DNA of 31,202 bases from assembly GCA_947177925.1 (NCBI GenBank), contig CAMWWJ010000003.1, forward strand, positions 1-31,202, written 5' to 3'. The position numbers and the translations under genes are program-made. Shown piece by piece: positions 1 through 6,817 of this stretch. The notes beneath the pieces are model-generated. The model saw only the letters and a program-made list of their open reading frames with translations, searched no databases and had not been told where the DNA came from. The number at the start of each line of letters is the position of its first letter. The stretch's first letter is position 1. Source of the DNA: an uncultured Lachnospiraceae bacterium (GTDB lineage: Bacteria; Bacillota; Clostridia; Lachnospirales; Lachnospiraceae).

Positions 1-171
1 AGTACTAACGCACCAAAATACGGTGCGTAAGTGCTGGCGACTTTGCCAAGGCCCAGAAGACTACTAGATGATATGCCAGTTCCTACTGGGTATCGAAAGC
101 CCTCTATTGCACCAAAGGCTTATGCTTTTGTGATGATTTTAACGACTTGGAAGGGATTTAAAAGCGGGTGA
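1..171 (+). pseudogene. possible decayed 3' end of a reading frame
   Basis: Frame 1 has one TAA (28-30) and then stays open to a TGA at 169-171. It reads plausibly protein-like (for example LDDMPVPTGYRKPSIAPKAY). No start or family can be recognised, and the frame is cut by the window edge. The first 35 bases can also fold as a hairpin (1-6 with 30-35, then 8-14 with 22-28), so this could instead be a structured non-coding sequence. I do not recognise a product. Confidence 0.2.
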
Positions 172-189
172 TATTTATATTTGGAATAA

Positions 190-364
190 AATAATCTGGA
201 AGTTTTTAGAATTTAAAAGCAATAGATATTTTATTTGAAATAACCTGAGGTTCTCTGAAAAGAATTAAAAAACAAGTGTTACAGTAGATTCGGAATAACC
301 TAGAACTTTTTGGAAACAATTAAAAAAAGCAACCGTTACTTTATCCGCAGAATACCTTGAAAAG
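190..364. repeat. degenerate ~55-bp tandem repeats in geneless DNA
   Basis: Units begin at about 190, 239, 294 and 351. Each opens with AATAA(C/T)CT or AATACCT, and the first three carry a second shared block, (A/G)(C/G)AATT(T)AAAA, at about 208, 261 and 316. Units 2 and 3 are the most alike and unit 4 is only a partial copy. No reading frame spans them. Together with the sequence up to 425 this stretch shows no gene. Confidence 0.45.
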
Positions 365-425
365 CCTTGCCACTACTTTAAAAGACGGCAACAGCTTAGC
401 AAAGCGTACAGGCAGAAACGAAACA

Positions 426-653
426 GCAAAAGAGGGATGTGGGTGGATTCCAGGCATTGTTTTTGATGGTGCTTTTCCTTAACAGCCTGTCCAGAAACCC
501 AGGGGAAAATTGCCATGGACGGCAATTTTAGTCGTATTGCGCCACGGACGGCGCTATATGACGACCCGACCGGCTGCCATAACCTTCCTCAGGCTGTTTA
601 GGAAAAGCTCCATCAAAAACAATGCCTGGAATCCACCCACATCCCTCTTTTGC
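426..653. repeat. 64-bp near-perfect inverted repeat with 100-bp loop
   Basis: The left arm 426-489 and the right arm 590-653 are reverse complements at 62 of 64 positions; the two differences are T/A changes near the loop-proximal ends. The loop is 490-589. No target-site duplication is obvious outside the arms. The length and arm structure resemble a foldback or MITE-like element. As RNA it would form a very long hairpin in the leader of the downstream response-regulator operon. Small ORFs reading through it look spurious. Confidence 0.8.
506..562 (+). other. two hairpins with A(T/C)GGAC loops inside the inverted-repeat loop
   Basis: The first hairpin pairs 506-514 with 521-529 (9 bp) around loop ATGGAC. 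The second pairs 531-543 with 550-562 (one G-T pair and one T-T mismatch) around loop ACGGAC. The shared core is GCCAYGGACGGC. ANGGA in a hairpin loop is the classical binding shape for CsrA-family regulators, but no csrA gene is in the window, so a CsrA role is inference only. Confidence 0.4.
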
Positions 654-670
654 GTCCGCCCCGCCACAAC

Positions 671-702
671 CTTCCCCAAAGCAGTACAAAATCTTCCCCA
701 AA
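671..702 (+). promoter_or_regulatory. direct repeat CTTCCCCAAA x2, 22 bp apart, before the response regulator
   Basis: CTTCCCCAAA occurs at 671-680 and again at 693-702, exactly 22 bp apart (two helical turns) and just upstream of the AGGAGG site of the response-regulator gene. Tandem boxes at this spacing are typical of OmpR-family binding sites, so autoregulation is possible. No convincing -35/-10 pair is visible between 654 and 724. Confidence 0.3.
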
Positions 703-724
703 AAACAGCAGGAGGCACTTTCCC

Positions 725-1402
725 ATGACCCAATACAAAATCCTACTAGTAGACGACGACAAAGATCTGTTAAAAATGCTAAAACTATATTTTGACAAAA
801 AAGGCTATCTGGTTTTCCAGGCAGAAAATGGAATAGAAGCCTTAAAGAAAATAGAAACAGAACCGGACATCATTTTATTGGACATCAATATGCCCAGACT
901 AGACGGGCTTTCCCTATGTAAGCTCATCCGGGACAAAGTAAGCTGCCCCATTCTTTTTTTAACCGCAAAAATCCAGGAGCAGGACCGGATCAATGGATTG
1001 CTTTCCGGCGGGGATGATTATATTGTAAAGCCTTTTAGCCTAAAGGAGCTGGAAGCAAGGATCATAGCCCATTTAAAACGGGAAGAACGTCACGGGCAGA
1101 AAGCTAAGATCCGTTTCTTTGGAGAGCTTGGCATTGATTTTGCCGGAAGGACTGTTACATGGGGAGAAGAGGAAATCGAGTTTACGAAAATGGAATATGA
1201 GATTATTGAATTCCTGGCAGGAAATGCAGGATATGTTTATGATAAGGAAACGATTTATGAAAGGGTCTGCGCCTATGAGGGCGAGGGAGACAGCAGAGTA
1301 GTGACGGAGCTGATAAGGCGCATTCGGAACAAGCTTTCCAAATACTCTGAGAGGGAATGGATAGAAACGGTCTGGGGGTGCGGTTATAAATGGAACAAAT
1401 AA
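725..1402 (+). CDS. OmpR/PhoB-family response regulator
   Basis: This 225-aa transcription regulator acts in the cytoplasm as partner of the downstream kinase. The receiver domain (about residues 4-115) has the acidic pocket D10/D11, phospho-acceptor D53 in LLDINMP, T80 and K102 in YIVKPFSL. The C-terminal half is a winged-helix DNA-binding domain with the usual VTELIRRIRNKL recognition-helix region and the terminal VWGCGYKW hairpin. The frame is open further upstream, but ATG 725 is chosen because AGGAGG lies about 10 bp before it and the receiver begins here. The gene overlaps the kinase gene by 13 bp, which suggests translational coupling. It probably controls the ABC transporter genes that follow and possibly its own promoter. 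The inducing signal is unknown. Confidence 0.93.
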   Translation: MTQYKILLVDDDKDLLKMLKLYFDKKGYLVFQAENGIEALKKIETEPDIILLDINMPRLDGLSLCKLIRDKVSCPILFLTAKIQEQDRINGLLSGGDDYIVKPFSLKELEARIIAHLKREERHGQKAKIRFFGELGIDFAGRTVTWGEEEIEFTKMEYEIIEFLAGNAGYVYDKETIYERVCAYEGEGDSRVVTELIRRIRNKLSKYSEREWIETVWGCGYKWNK

Positions 1403-2577
1403 GAAATCTTACCTTAAGAAAAGCAATGGTCCTTTATTTATGTATTGCCCTGATGAGCAGCTTTTTTCTTTCCGTGGGACTTACGTATTTTGCGGAAAGG
1501 ACGCAAAAAAGAATATGGAGCCAATATATAGAGGAAGGGACAGTTTTAAAGCAGATAGAAATGGAAGAGCAGATACCGGAATTCAGGGGTGAGGTGAGCC
1601 GGGTCGGCAGCTATTATATGACGGATATGGACAATGTAATCGTGGAAGTCTGTGATTTTATCAGTACATGGGATGTGTTGATTCTTTCTGTTGCAGGCTG
1701 TGTCATAGCAATGTTTTTGTTTTACCGGAATAAATTAAGATATCCTTTAAAAATTCTCATGGAAGGCTCGGAAAAAATCAGGAAAAATACACTGGATTTT
1801 ACTATCGAGTATGACAATCAGGATGAAATGGGGCAGGTATGCCGTTCCTTTGAAAAAATGAGAGGCCAGCTATTGGAAAATAACCAAAGGATGTGGCAGA
1901 TGGTGGAAAATGAAAAAAACTTAAGAGCAGCTATTTCCCATGACATGCGGGCGCCTCTGGCGGTCATGAAGGGATATCAGGAAATGCTTTTAGAGCTTGC
2001 CGGAGAGAAGGAGCTTGAGAAAGAAAGTATTCAGGAAATGCTCAAAGAGGAAATGAAGCAGATGGAACGGCTGAACGACTTTTTGGATATTACCCAGGCA
2101 ATGTCTAAGATGGAGGAAAGAAAGCCGGAATATAAAGCGGTTTCCTATGAAGCGCTGAAAAAGAAGCTGCTTTTCACGGTCAGGATGTTGTGTAAGGAAA
2201 AGGGAATTAGATGGAAGCTTAGAGAACAGGTAGAGGTCAATGAATTATGCGGGGATGACTCCATCATGCTGGAGGTATTGGAAAATCTTCTTACAAACGG
2301 AATCCGGTATGCCAGAGAGGAAATTCAAATTGTCTTGTATACAGAACAGTCCTTTTTTGTGATAGAAGTATCAGATGATGGAGAAGGTTTTTTAGAATCC
2401 TTTGAAACTCTTACAAAGTCTTATTATCATGGAAAGGAGGCGGATTCTTTGACACATTTTGGACTGGGTCTTTATTTGTGCAGAGTTTTCTGTGAAGCAC
2501 ATGGAGGAAAATTAAGTCTTGGCAACAGGGAAAAGGGAGGTGCATATGCCAAGGCATATTTTTCCATAATATATTAA
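1390..2577 (+). CDS. membrane sensor histidine kinase
   Basis: This is a 395-aa two-pass membrane kinase. TM1 is about residues 12-33 and TM2 about 94-113, leaving a short (~60 aa) extracytoplasmic segment. A HAMP-like linker follows (about 115-170). The HisKA helix contains phospho-acceptor H184 in AISHDMRAPL. The ATPase domain shows the N box (LENLLTNGIRYA), G1 (DDGEGF) and G2 (FGLGLYLC). It would autophosphorylate and pass phosphate to the upstream regulator, with which it overlaps by 13 bp. The small external domain and the ABC transporter genes downstream fit systems that sense membrane-active peptides or envelope stress, but the ligand cannot be read from sequence. Confidence 0.93.
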   Translation: MEQIRNLTLRKAMVLYLCIALMSSFFLSVGLTYFAERTQKRIWSQYIEEGTVLKQIEMEEQIPEFRGEVSRVGSYYMTDMDNVIVEVCDFISTWDVLILSVAGCVIAMFLFYRNKLRYPLKILMEGSEKIRKNTLDFTIEYDNQDEMGQVCRSFEKMRGQLLENNQRMWQMVENEKNLRAAISHDMRAPLAVMKGYQEMLLELAGEKELEKESIQEMLKEEMKQMERLNDFLDITQAMSKMEERKPEYKAVSYEALKKKLLFTVRMLCKEKGIRWKLREQVEVNELCGDDSIMLEVLENLLTNGIRYAREEIQIVLYTEQSFFVIEVSDDGEGFLESFETLTKSYYHGKEADSLTHFGLGLYLCRVFCEAHGGKLSLGNREKGGAYAKAYFSIIY

Positions 2578-2677
2578 AATATACAGCTTGTTTTTCTGCG
2601 GTTGTGATTTCATTGTTTTTCCTTTGCTACGATATAGGAGCAGGGAAAAACAATTTTTTTTTGAAAGGAGGCAGATT

Positions 2678-3745
2678 ATGTGGAGCATTGTAAAAAGAGA
2701 ATGTAAGAATTATTTCAAAAACCCTGTTTTTTATATAGGAGCTATCCTTGTATTTCTAGGGGTATGTATGCAGCTTAAGCCTTATTTACAGCTACACTAT
2801 TTTGCAGATGAAAAAGAGCTTGCAAAAGCAGAGGAGCAATTTGGAAACGAGGGGGTGGAAGGCGGCTATATTCCTTGCAGCAGGGAAGAGCGGTATGGCA
2901 TAGCGTTAAAACAGATTGAACAGGATCTTCAGAGTCCGTTTTTTGGAATGAGCAGGGAGGAGGCAGAAGAGGTGGTTGCCTCTATGGAGCATATGTCTGA
3001 AAAAGAAGCAGTCGCTTATTTGGAGCAGGAGTATTCCTTTATTATCCGCGACAGTTCTTTTTCGTGTTTTGATCTAAAAAAAGGAACTCTGCAGGAAGTA
3101 AACCGTTATATAGAGGAAAAAATGGAGGAAGCTTGCTATACCCACTATTTTGCGGAGAAATATGCGGATTTTTTCGGGCTTTTCATGGTGTTTTATGCTA
3201 TCATCCTGCTGGCATTTCTTTTTTGGGAGGATATGAAGAAAAATACTTACGAGCTGCTTCATACAAAGCCTGTCAGTGCGGTACAGTATGTGCTTGGAAA
3301 AATCTGCGGGGGCATGGCGGCTATGCTGGCAGTTACGTTTATTATAACCGCCATATTCTGGCAGATAAGCCTGCAATGGGGAAGGCAGGCAGGATTTCCG
3401 GTAAATGCCCTTGATATATGGAAAGCGGTAGGTATGTATAACCTTCCCAATCTTTTGGTGATCGTATGCGTATATGGTGCAGTTTCCCTGGCATTTAAAA
3501 GTCCTCTTCCGGCTGTTCCGGCATTGATTTTGTATGCAGTCTATTCCAATATGGGAAGCAGGAATGAGGAAGGAGCCTATGGATATTATGGAAGGCCTCT
3601 TGCCATTATGGTGCGTTTTCCAGGGAGCTTTTTGGAAATAACGCCCCCTCCCATGGCAGCAGTGAATCAGGCGGCACTTTTACTGTTTTCCGTTATATTG
3701 ACAGGAGTTTGCATTCTTTTGTGGAAAAGGAGGAAGGTCTGGTGA
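2678..3745 (+). CDS. ABC-2-type permease subunit (first)
   Basis: This 355-aa integral membrane protein has one TM near the N-terminus (about residues 14-36), then a large, charged, probably extracytoplasmic domain of about 130 residues. Four to five further TM segments follow, and it ends in a basic tail (LLWKRRKVW). This is the layout of ABC-2 exporter permeases. The frame is open from 2588, but ATG 2678 is chosen because GAAAGGAGG lies just before it and MWSIVKRECKNYFKNP is a typical ABC-2 start. It would form a heteromeric channel with the next gene product, powered by the ATPase at 4495. Its last four bases overlap the next start (GTGA). Substrate unknown; peptide or lipid export is plausible. 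Confidence 0.82.
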   Translation: MWSIVKRECKNYFKNPVFYIGAILVFLGVCMQLKPYLQLHYFADEKELAKAEEQFGNEGVEGGYIPCSREERYGIALKQIEQDLQSPFFGMSREEAEEVVASMEHMSEKEAVAYLEQEYSFIIRDSSFSCFDLKKGTLQEVNRYIEEKMEEACYTHYFAEKYADFFGLFMVFYAIILLAFLFWEDMKKNTYELLHTKPVSAVQYVLGKICGGMAAMLAVTFIITAIFWQISLQWGRQAGFPVNALDIWKAVGMYNLPNLLVIVCVYGAVSLAFKSPLPAVPALILYAVYSNMGSRNEEGAYGYYGRPLAIMVRFPGSFLEITPPPMAAVNQAALLLFSVILTGVCILLWKRRKVW

Positions 3746-4416
3746 AATACAATGTGAAAATAGCGGTTCCTTTTTATAAAGGGGTATATTCCATCCTGTT
3801 CGTGATTATTTTAGCCTTTGTCAGAGGGATATCTGATGTAAGGGAAATCGGAGCGGCAATGGATGCTAACATAGCGCTGTTGGCTATGGTGTTTTGTGCA
3901 GACGGCTATTATCAGGAGTTTTCAGGAGGCAGGTGGGAAGTGTTTCAGCTATGTCCTGGAAAAAGAAAATGGCAGACTTTGCGGCAGCGTTTTTTTCTGC
4001 AGGTAATCTGGCTGACCATCATTGCCATGGCAGGCTACTTTGTCTTTTACTGGCAAAGGCCGGAAAAGTCCTTTGAGACTTCCGATATGGTTTTATGGCT
4101 TTGGTTTGGACTTGCGGCAATCGGGAGCATATTCTTTTTTGGAAGCCTGTCTTTTACTTTGGTAAATCTTTGGAATAATCTTTGGGCAGGTCTTGGAATT
4201 TCGGTAATTGTCTGGAGCCTTTTAAATTCCACTACGGGACAGAGGCTTCCGGAGGCGCTTTATGTGTTTGCCTATGGAGGAACGGGAACGGGCTTTTTGG
4301 ACAGCAGCTTAAAAGGAAACTGGATTTGGGGAAAGCTTAGTGCAATGCTGCTTGGAAGCATTTTATTGCTCTTAGGAGGCTGGAAAGTGAAAAAGAAGGT
4401 ATGGATTCCCAGATAG
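3742..4416 (+). CDS. ABC transporter permease subunit (second)
   Basis: This is a 224-aa hydrophobic protein with about six membrane segments and short loops, and no recognisable soluble domain. An ATG at 3709 is in frame, but GTG 3742 is preferred. It has AAAGGAGG about 8 bp upstream and overlaps the preceding stop as GTGA, the usual coupled arrangement. It most likely pairs with the preceding permease. It is less conserved than the ATPase and could be a regulatory or immunity-type membrane partner rather than a pore subunit. Confidence 0.75.
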   Translation: MKYNVKIAVPFYKGVYSILFVIILAFVRGISDVREIGAAMDANIALLAMVFCADGYYQEFSGGRWEVFQLCPGKRKWQTLRQRFFLQVIWLTIIAMAGYFVFYWQRPEKSFETSDMVLWLWFGLAAIGSIFFFGSLSFTLVNLWNNLWAGLGISVIVWSLLNSTTGQRLPEALYVFAYGGTGTGFLDSSLKGNWIWGKLSAMLLGSILLLLGGWKVKKKVWIPR

Positions 4417-4494
4417 GAAAACAGGAAGCGTGAAGGGCAGCATCATGCAATCGGAAGTGAGAAATGAAAATAAACAGAAAGCAGGGTGACGGAT

Positions 4495-5361
4495 ATGGCA
4501 ATAAAAGGAAGAGATATTACAGTAACATTTCAAAATGGAACAAGGGCGGTGGACCATGTAAGCTTTCAAATCGAAAAGGGCATTTATGGACTGCTTGGAG
4601 AAAACGGCGCAGGGAAGACCACACTGATGAGGGTGCTTACCACTCTGTTAAAGCCCAGGGAAGGGACGGTATTGTTAAATGACATGGAATATAAGGAAGA
4701 AAGCTATGAGAAAATCCGGAGGGAAATAGGATATCTGCCTCAGGAGCTTGGGCTCTATCCCAACCTGACCGTCAGGGAGACGTTGGAATATATGGGAGGG
4801 CTTGCTGGTATGTCAAAGGCACGGTGCAGGGAACGGCTGGATTATTATCTGGAGAAAACAAGCCTTAGTGAACACCAGAATAAAAAGAACAGACAGCTTT
4901 CCGGAGGAATGAAAAGACGGGTAGGGCTGATTCAGGCCCTTTTGCATGACCCACAGGTACTTGTCATCGATGAGCCCACTACCGGATTAGACCCGGAGGA
5001 GAGAATACGGATACGAAATCTCTTGGTGGATTTTTCCAGAGAAAGAATTGTGCTGTTTTCCACACATGTGGTGGAGGATCTGGCTGCAACCTGCAATCAG
5101 CTTGCTATCATGAAGAAGGGAAGGATGGTTTATGAAGGAGAAATGAAAAAGCTCATGGAGAAGGCAAAAGGTCATGTATGGCTTTGCGAGGGGATTAAGG
5201 AGGAAGAGGCAGGGGAGTTGATGAAAAAGTATCGGATATCCTCCAAGATTTATACGGAAAGAGGGCTGCAGCTTAAAATCGTCAGTGAGAAAAAGCCGGG
5301 GTTGTCCTGCAGCCCTATAGAGGCGGGGTTAGAGGATGCGTATATTTATATGACTGGGTAA
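4495..5361 (+). CDS. ABC transporter ATP-binding protein
   Basis: This 288-aa ATPase energises the two permeases. It shows Walker A (GENGAGKTT, about residues 35-43), the Q-loop (YLPQELGLYPNLTV), signature LSGGMKRRVG, Walker B VLVIDEPTTGLDP and the H-loop (FSTHVVEDL). A C-terminal tail of about 80 residues follows, as in ABC-2 exporter ATPases of the drug or bacteriocin-export class. A GTG at 4486 is in frame, but ATG 4495 has AGGG at a proper distance. The spacer of about 80 bp after the permease gene lacks a promoter or terminator that I can see. The gene is last in the operon and is followed by a terminator. Confidence 0.92.
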   Translation: MAIKGRDITVTFQNGTRAVDHVSFQIEKGIYGLLGENGAGKTTLMRVLTTLLKPREGTVLLNDMEYKEESYEKIRREIGYLPQELGLYPNLTVRETLEYMGGLAGMSKARCRERLDYYLEKTSLSEHQNKKNRQLSGGMKRRVGLIQALLHDPQVLVIDEPTTGLDPEERIRIRNLLVDFSRERIVLFSTHVVEDLAATCNQLAIMKKGRMVYEGEMKKLMEKAKGHVWLCEGIKEEEAGELMKKYRISSKIYTERGLQLKIVSEKKPGLSCSPIEAGLEDAYIYMTG

Positions 5362-5365
5362 AGAA

Positions 5366-5411
5366 AAAATCCGGAGTGGCAGGCTTGAAAAAGCTTACTG
5401 CTCCGGATTTT
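5366..5411 (+). terminator. intrinsic terminator of the two-component/ABC operon
   Basis: AAAATCCGGAG (5366-5376) pairs with CTCCGGATTTT (5401-5411), and the inner bases extend the stem with G-U pairs to AAGCTT around a GAAA-like loop. The run of T after the stem closes it. It starts five bases after the ATPase stop codon. Confidence 0.8.
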
Positions 5412-5506
5412 GGATACCCGGTTCCCACGTCAGCCTATCCAAATCCATCCCCTTTGCAAAACAGGCTGAATTGTTACCCGAAAATTTGCAGCTTTATACA
5501 AACTGC

Positions 5507-5535
5507 TTGACATGCAGATTCAAGAACGATACGCT
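5507..5535 (+). promoter_or_regulatory. promoter for the acetyltransferase gene
   Basis: TTGACA at 5507-5512 is a perfect -35. A 17-bp spacer leads to TACGCT (5530-5535), a weak -10. It lies 71 bp before the start codon and after the upstream terminator. The rest of 5412-5605 shows no gene. Confidence 0.5.
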
Positions 5536-5605
5536 ATTTATAGCTGGAAAGGTATGCTTGTTATTTGATTGATAATTTGTATGAAAGACAGGAGGTAAAA
5601 GGAGA

Positions 5606-6061
5606 TTGGTCATTAGAAAATATACACCATCAGATTGTGAGTATTTAGCCGGGCTGTTTTACCAGACTGTCCATACTGTAAATGCGAAGGATTATACAAA
5701 GGAGCAGTTGGACGCATGGGCAACCGGCAGTGTGGATTTGGAAGAATGGAACAGGACGTTCTCAGAACATGATACGATGGTTGCTGTTAAGGATAATAGA
5801 ATCGTTGGATTTGGTGACATTGATGCAACAGGATATCTTGACAGACTGTATGTCCACAAGGATTATCAAAACCAGGGAATTGCCACGGCTATCTGTAAGG
5901 AGCTGGAAAAGGTGGCGGATGTGGACAAAATAACGGTACATGCTTCCATTACGGCAAAACCGTTCTTTATGTCCAGAGGATATGAAATAAGGAAAGAACA
6001 GCAGGTTATCAGAGGCGGAATTTCCTTGACGAATTATGTCATGGAGAAAGATAACATATAG
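5606..6061 (+). CDS. GNAT family N-acetyltransferase
   Basis: This 151-aa protein has the GNAT fold and uses acetyl-CoA to acetylate a small molecule or protein amine. Motif A is LYVHKDYQNQGIATAI (R/Q-x-x-G-x-A type), preceded by the beta strand GFGDIDATGYLD. The C-terminal MSRGYEIRKEQQV strand pair is typical. The start is TTG 5606, with AGGAGG about 10 bp upstream; no ATG suits the family N-terminus (VIRKYTPSDCEYLAGL). Only about 30 bp separate it from the glycosylase gene, so they are probably co-transcribed. The substrate is unknown. Confidence 0.85.
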   Translation: MVIRKYTPSDCEYLAGLFYQTVHTVNAKDYTKEQLDAWATGSVDLEEWNRTFSEHDTMVAVKDNRIVGFGDIDATGYLDRLYVHKDYQNQGIATAICKELEKVADVDKITVHASITAKPFFMSRGYEIRKEQQVIRGGISLTNYVMEKDNI

Positions 6062-6093
6062 CATATAAGAAAATTGTTGCAGGGAGGTTGGAA

Positions 6094-6678
6094 ATGGAGC
6101 GGTGTGCGTGGTGTCTGTGTAATGAAAAGATGATAAAATACCATGATGAGGAATGGGGAGTTCCTTTGCATGAGGATAAAAAACAGTTTGAATTTTTGAT
6201 GATGGAAGTCATGCAATGCGGTTTGAACTGGAACATGATGATACAAAAAAGGGAGATATTCCAGAAGTGTTTTGATGGATTTGACTATCAGAAGGTGGCA
6301 GCATACAAAGAAGAGGATATCCAGCGGATCATGGAAACAGAGGGGATGATCCGGTCAAGGAGGAAGGTTGAGGCGGTTATCCACAATGCAAGGTGCTTTT
6401 TGAATGTACGGGAGGAATTTGGTACGTTCAGTGATTATTTATGGGGATTTTCAAAGGGAAAAACAATTTTGTATATGGAACACCAAAATGGGAACTTTCC
6501 GGCAAAGAATGACCTTTCGGACAGGATTAGCAGAGATTTAAAAAAGAGGGGATTCAAATACTTGGGTTCCATTACTGTGTATTCCCATCTGCAGGCCTGC
6601 GGAATCATCAATGACCATCAGGAGGGATGTTTCAGGTATGGGGAGGTTATGGAAGGAAACACGATAGACCGTAAGTGA
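6094..6678 (+). CDS. tag: DNA-3-methyladenine glycosylase I
   Basis: This 194-aa base-excision enzyme releases 3-methyladenine from alkylated DNA. The four zinc ligands of the family are all present, at the numbering known for E. coli Tag: C4, H17, H175 and C179 (RCAWC, KYHDEEWG, NDHQEGC). EEWGVPLHEDKKQFEFLMM and the SRDLKKRGFKYLGS segment are family hallmarks. A TTG six bases upstream is in frame, but ATG 6094 has AGGGAGG at 6 bp and gives the normal length. Two other DNA alkylation-repair-family genes lie in this window (25599, 26149), outside the Ter island. No terminator is visible after it. Confidence 0.95.
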   Translation: MERCAWCLCNEKMIKYHDEEWGVPLHEDKKQFEFLMMEVMQCGLNWNMMIQKREIFQKCFDGFDYQKVAAYKEEDIQRIMETEGMIRSRRKVEAVIHNARCFLNVREEFGTFSDYLWGFSKGKTILYMEHQNGNFPAKNDLSDRISRDLKKRGFKYLGSITVYSHLQACGIINDHQEGCFRYGEVMEGNTIDRK

Positions 6679-6688
6679 AAGCTGTATA

Positions 6689-6759
6689 CAAAAGCAAGTC
6701 TGAATTGAAAATAGTTGCCACCTTTGCTATACTGTATTTGCTTATCTTCAAAAGCAAGT
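6689..6759 (+). promoter_or_regulatory. promoter of the Ter biosynthetic operon, flanked by direct repeats
   Basis: TTGAAA (6705-6710), a 17-bp spacer and TATACT (6728-6733) form a strong sigma-A-type promoter 85 bp before the first phosphoribosyltransferase. The 11-mer CAAAAGCAAGT occurs at 6689-6699 and again at 6749-6759, exactly 60 bp apart. One copy is upstream of the -35 and the other just downstream of the start point, so it may be an operator pair. The remainder of 6679-6817 has no gene. Confidence 0.7.
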
Positions 6760-6817
6760 GGAAAAATATGGCATGGGATAAAGAATCTGAAATAACAAAT
6801 TAAGGAAAAAAGGAAAA

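Noticed and set aside
1..160. Possible rRNA, tmRNA or riboswitch at the left edge
   Set aside because: No match to the conserved 3' ends of 23S/5S rRNA or tmRNA, and no riboswitch core recognised; only local hairpins.
190..364. CRISPR array
   Set aside because: The repeats are degenerate and adjacent, without constant repeats or unique spacers.
510..728. 72-aa ORF across the foldback loop
   Set aside because: It lies in the inverted repeat, has no family resemblance, and its composition follows the repeat arms.
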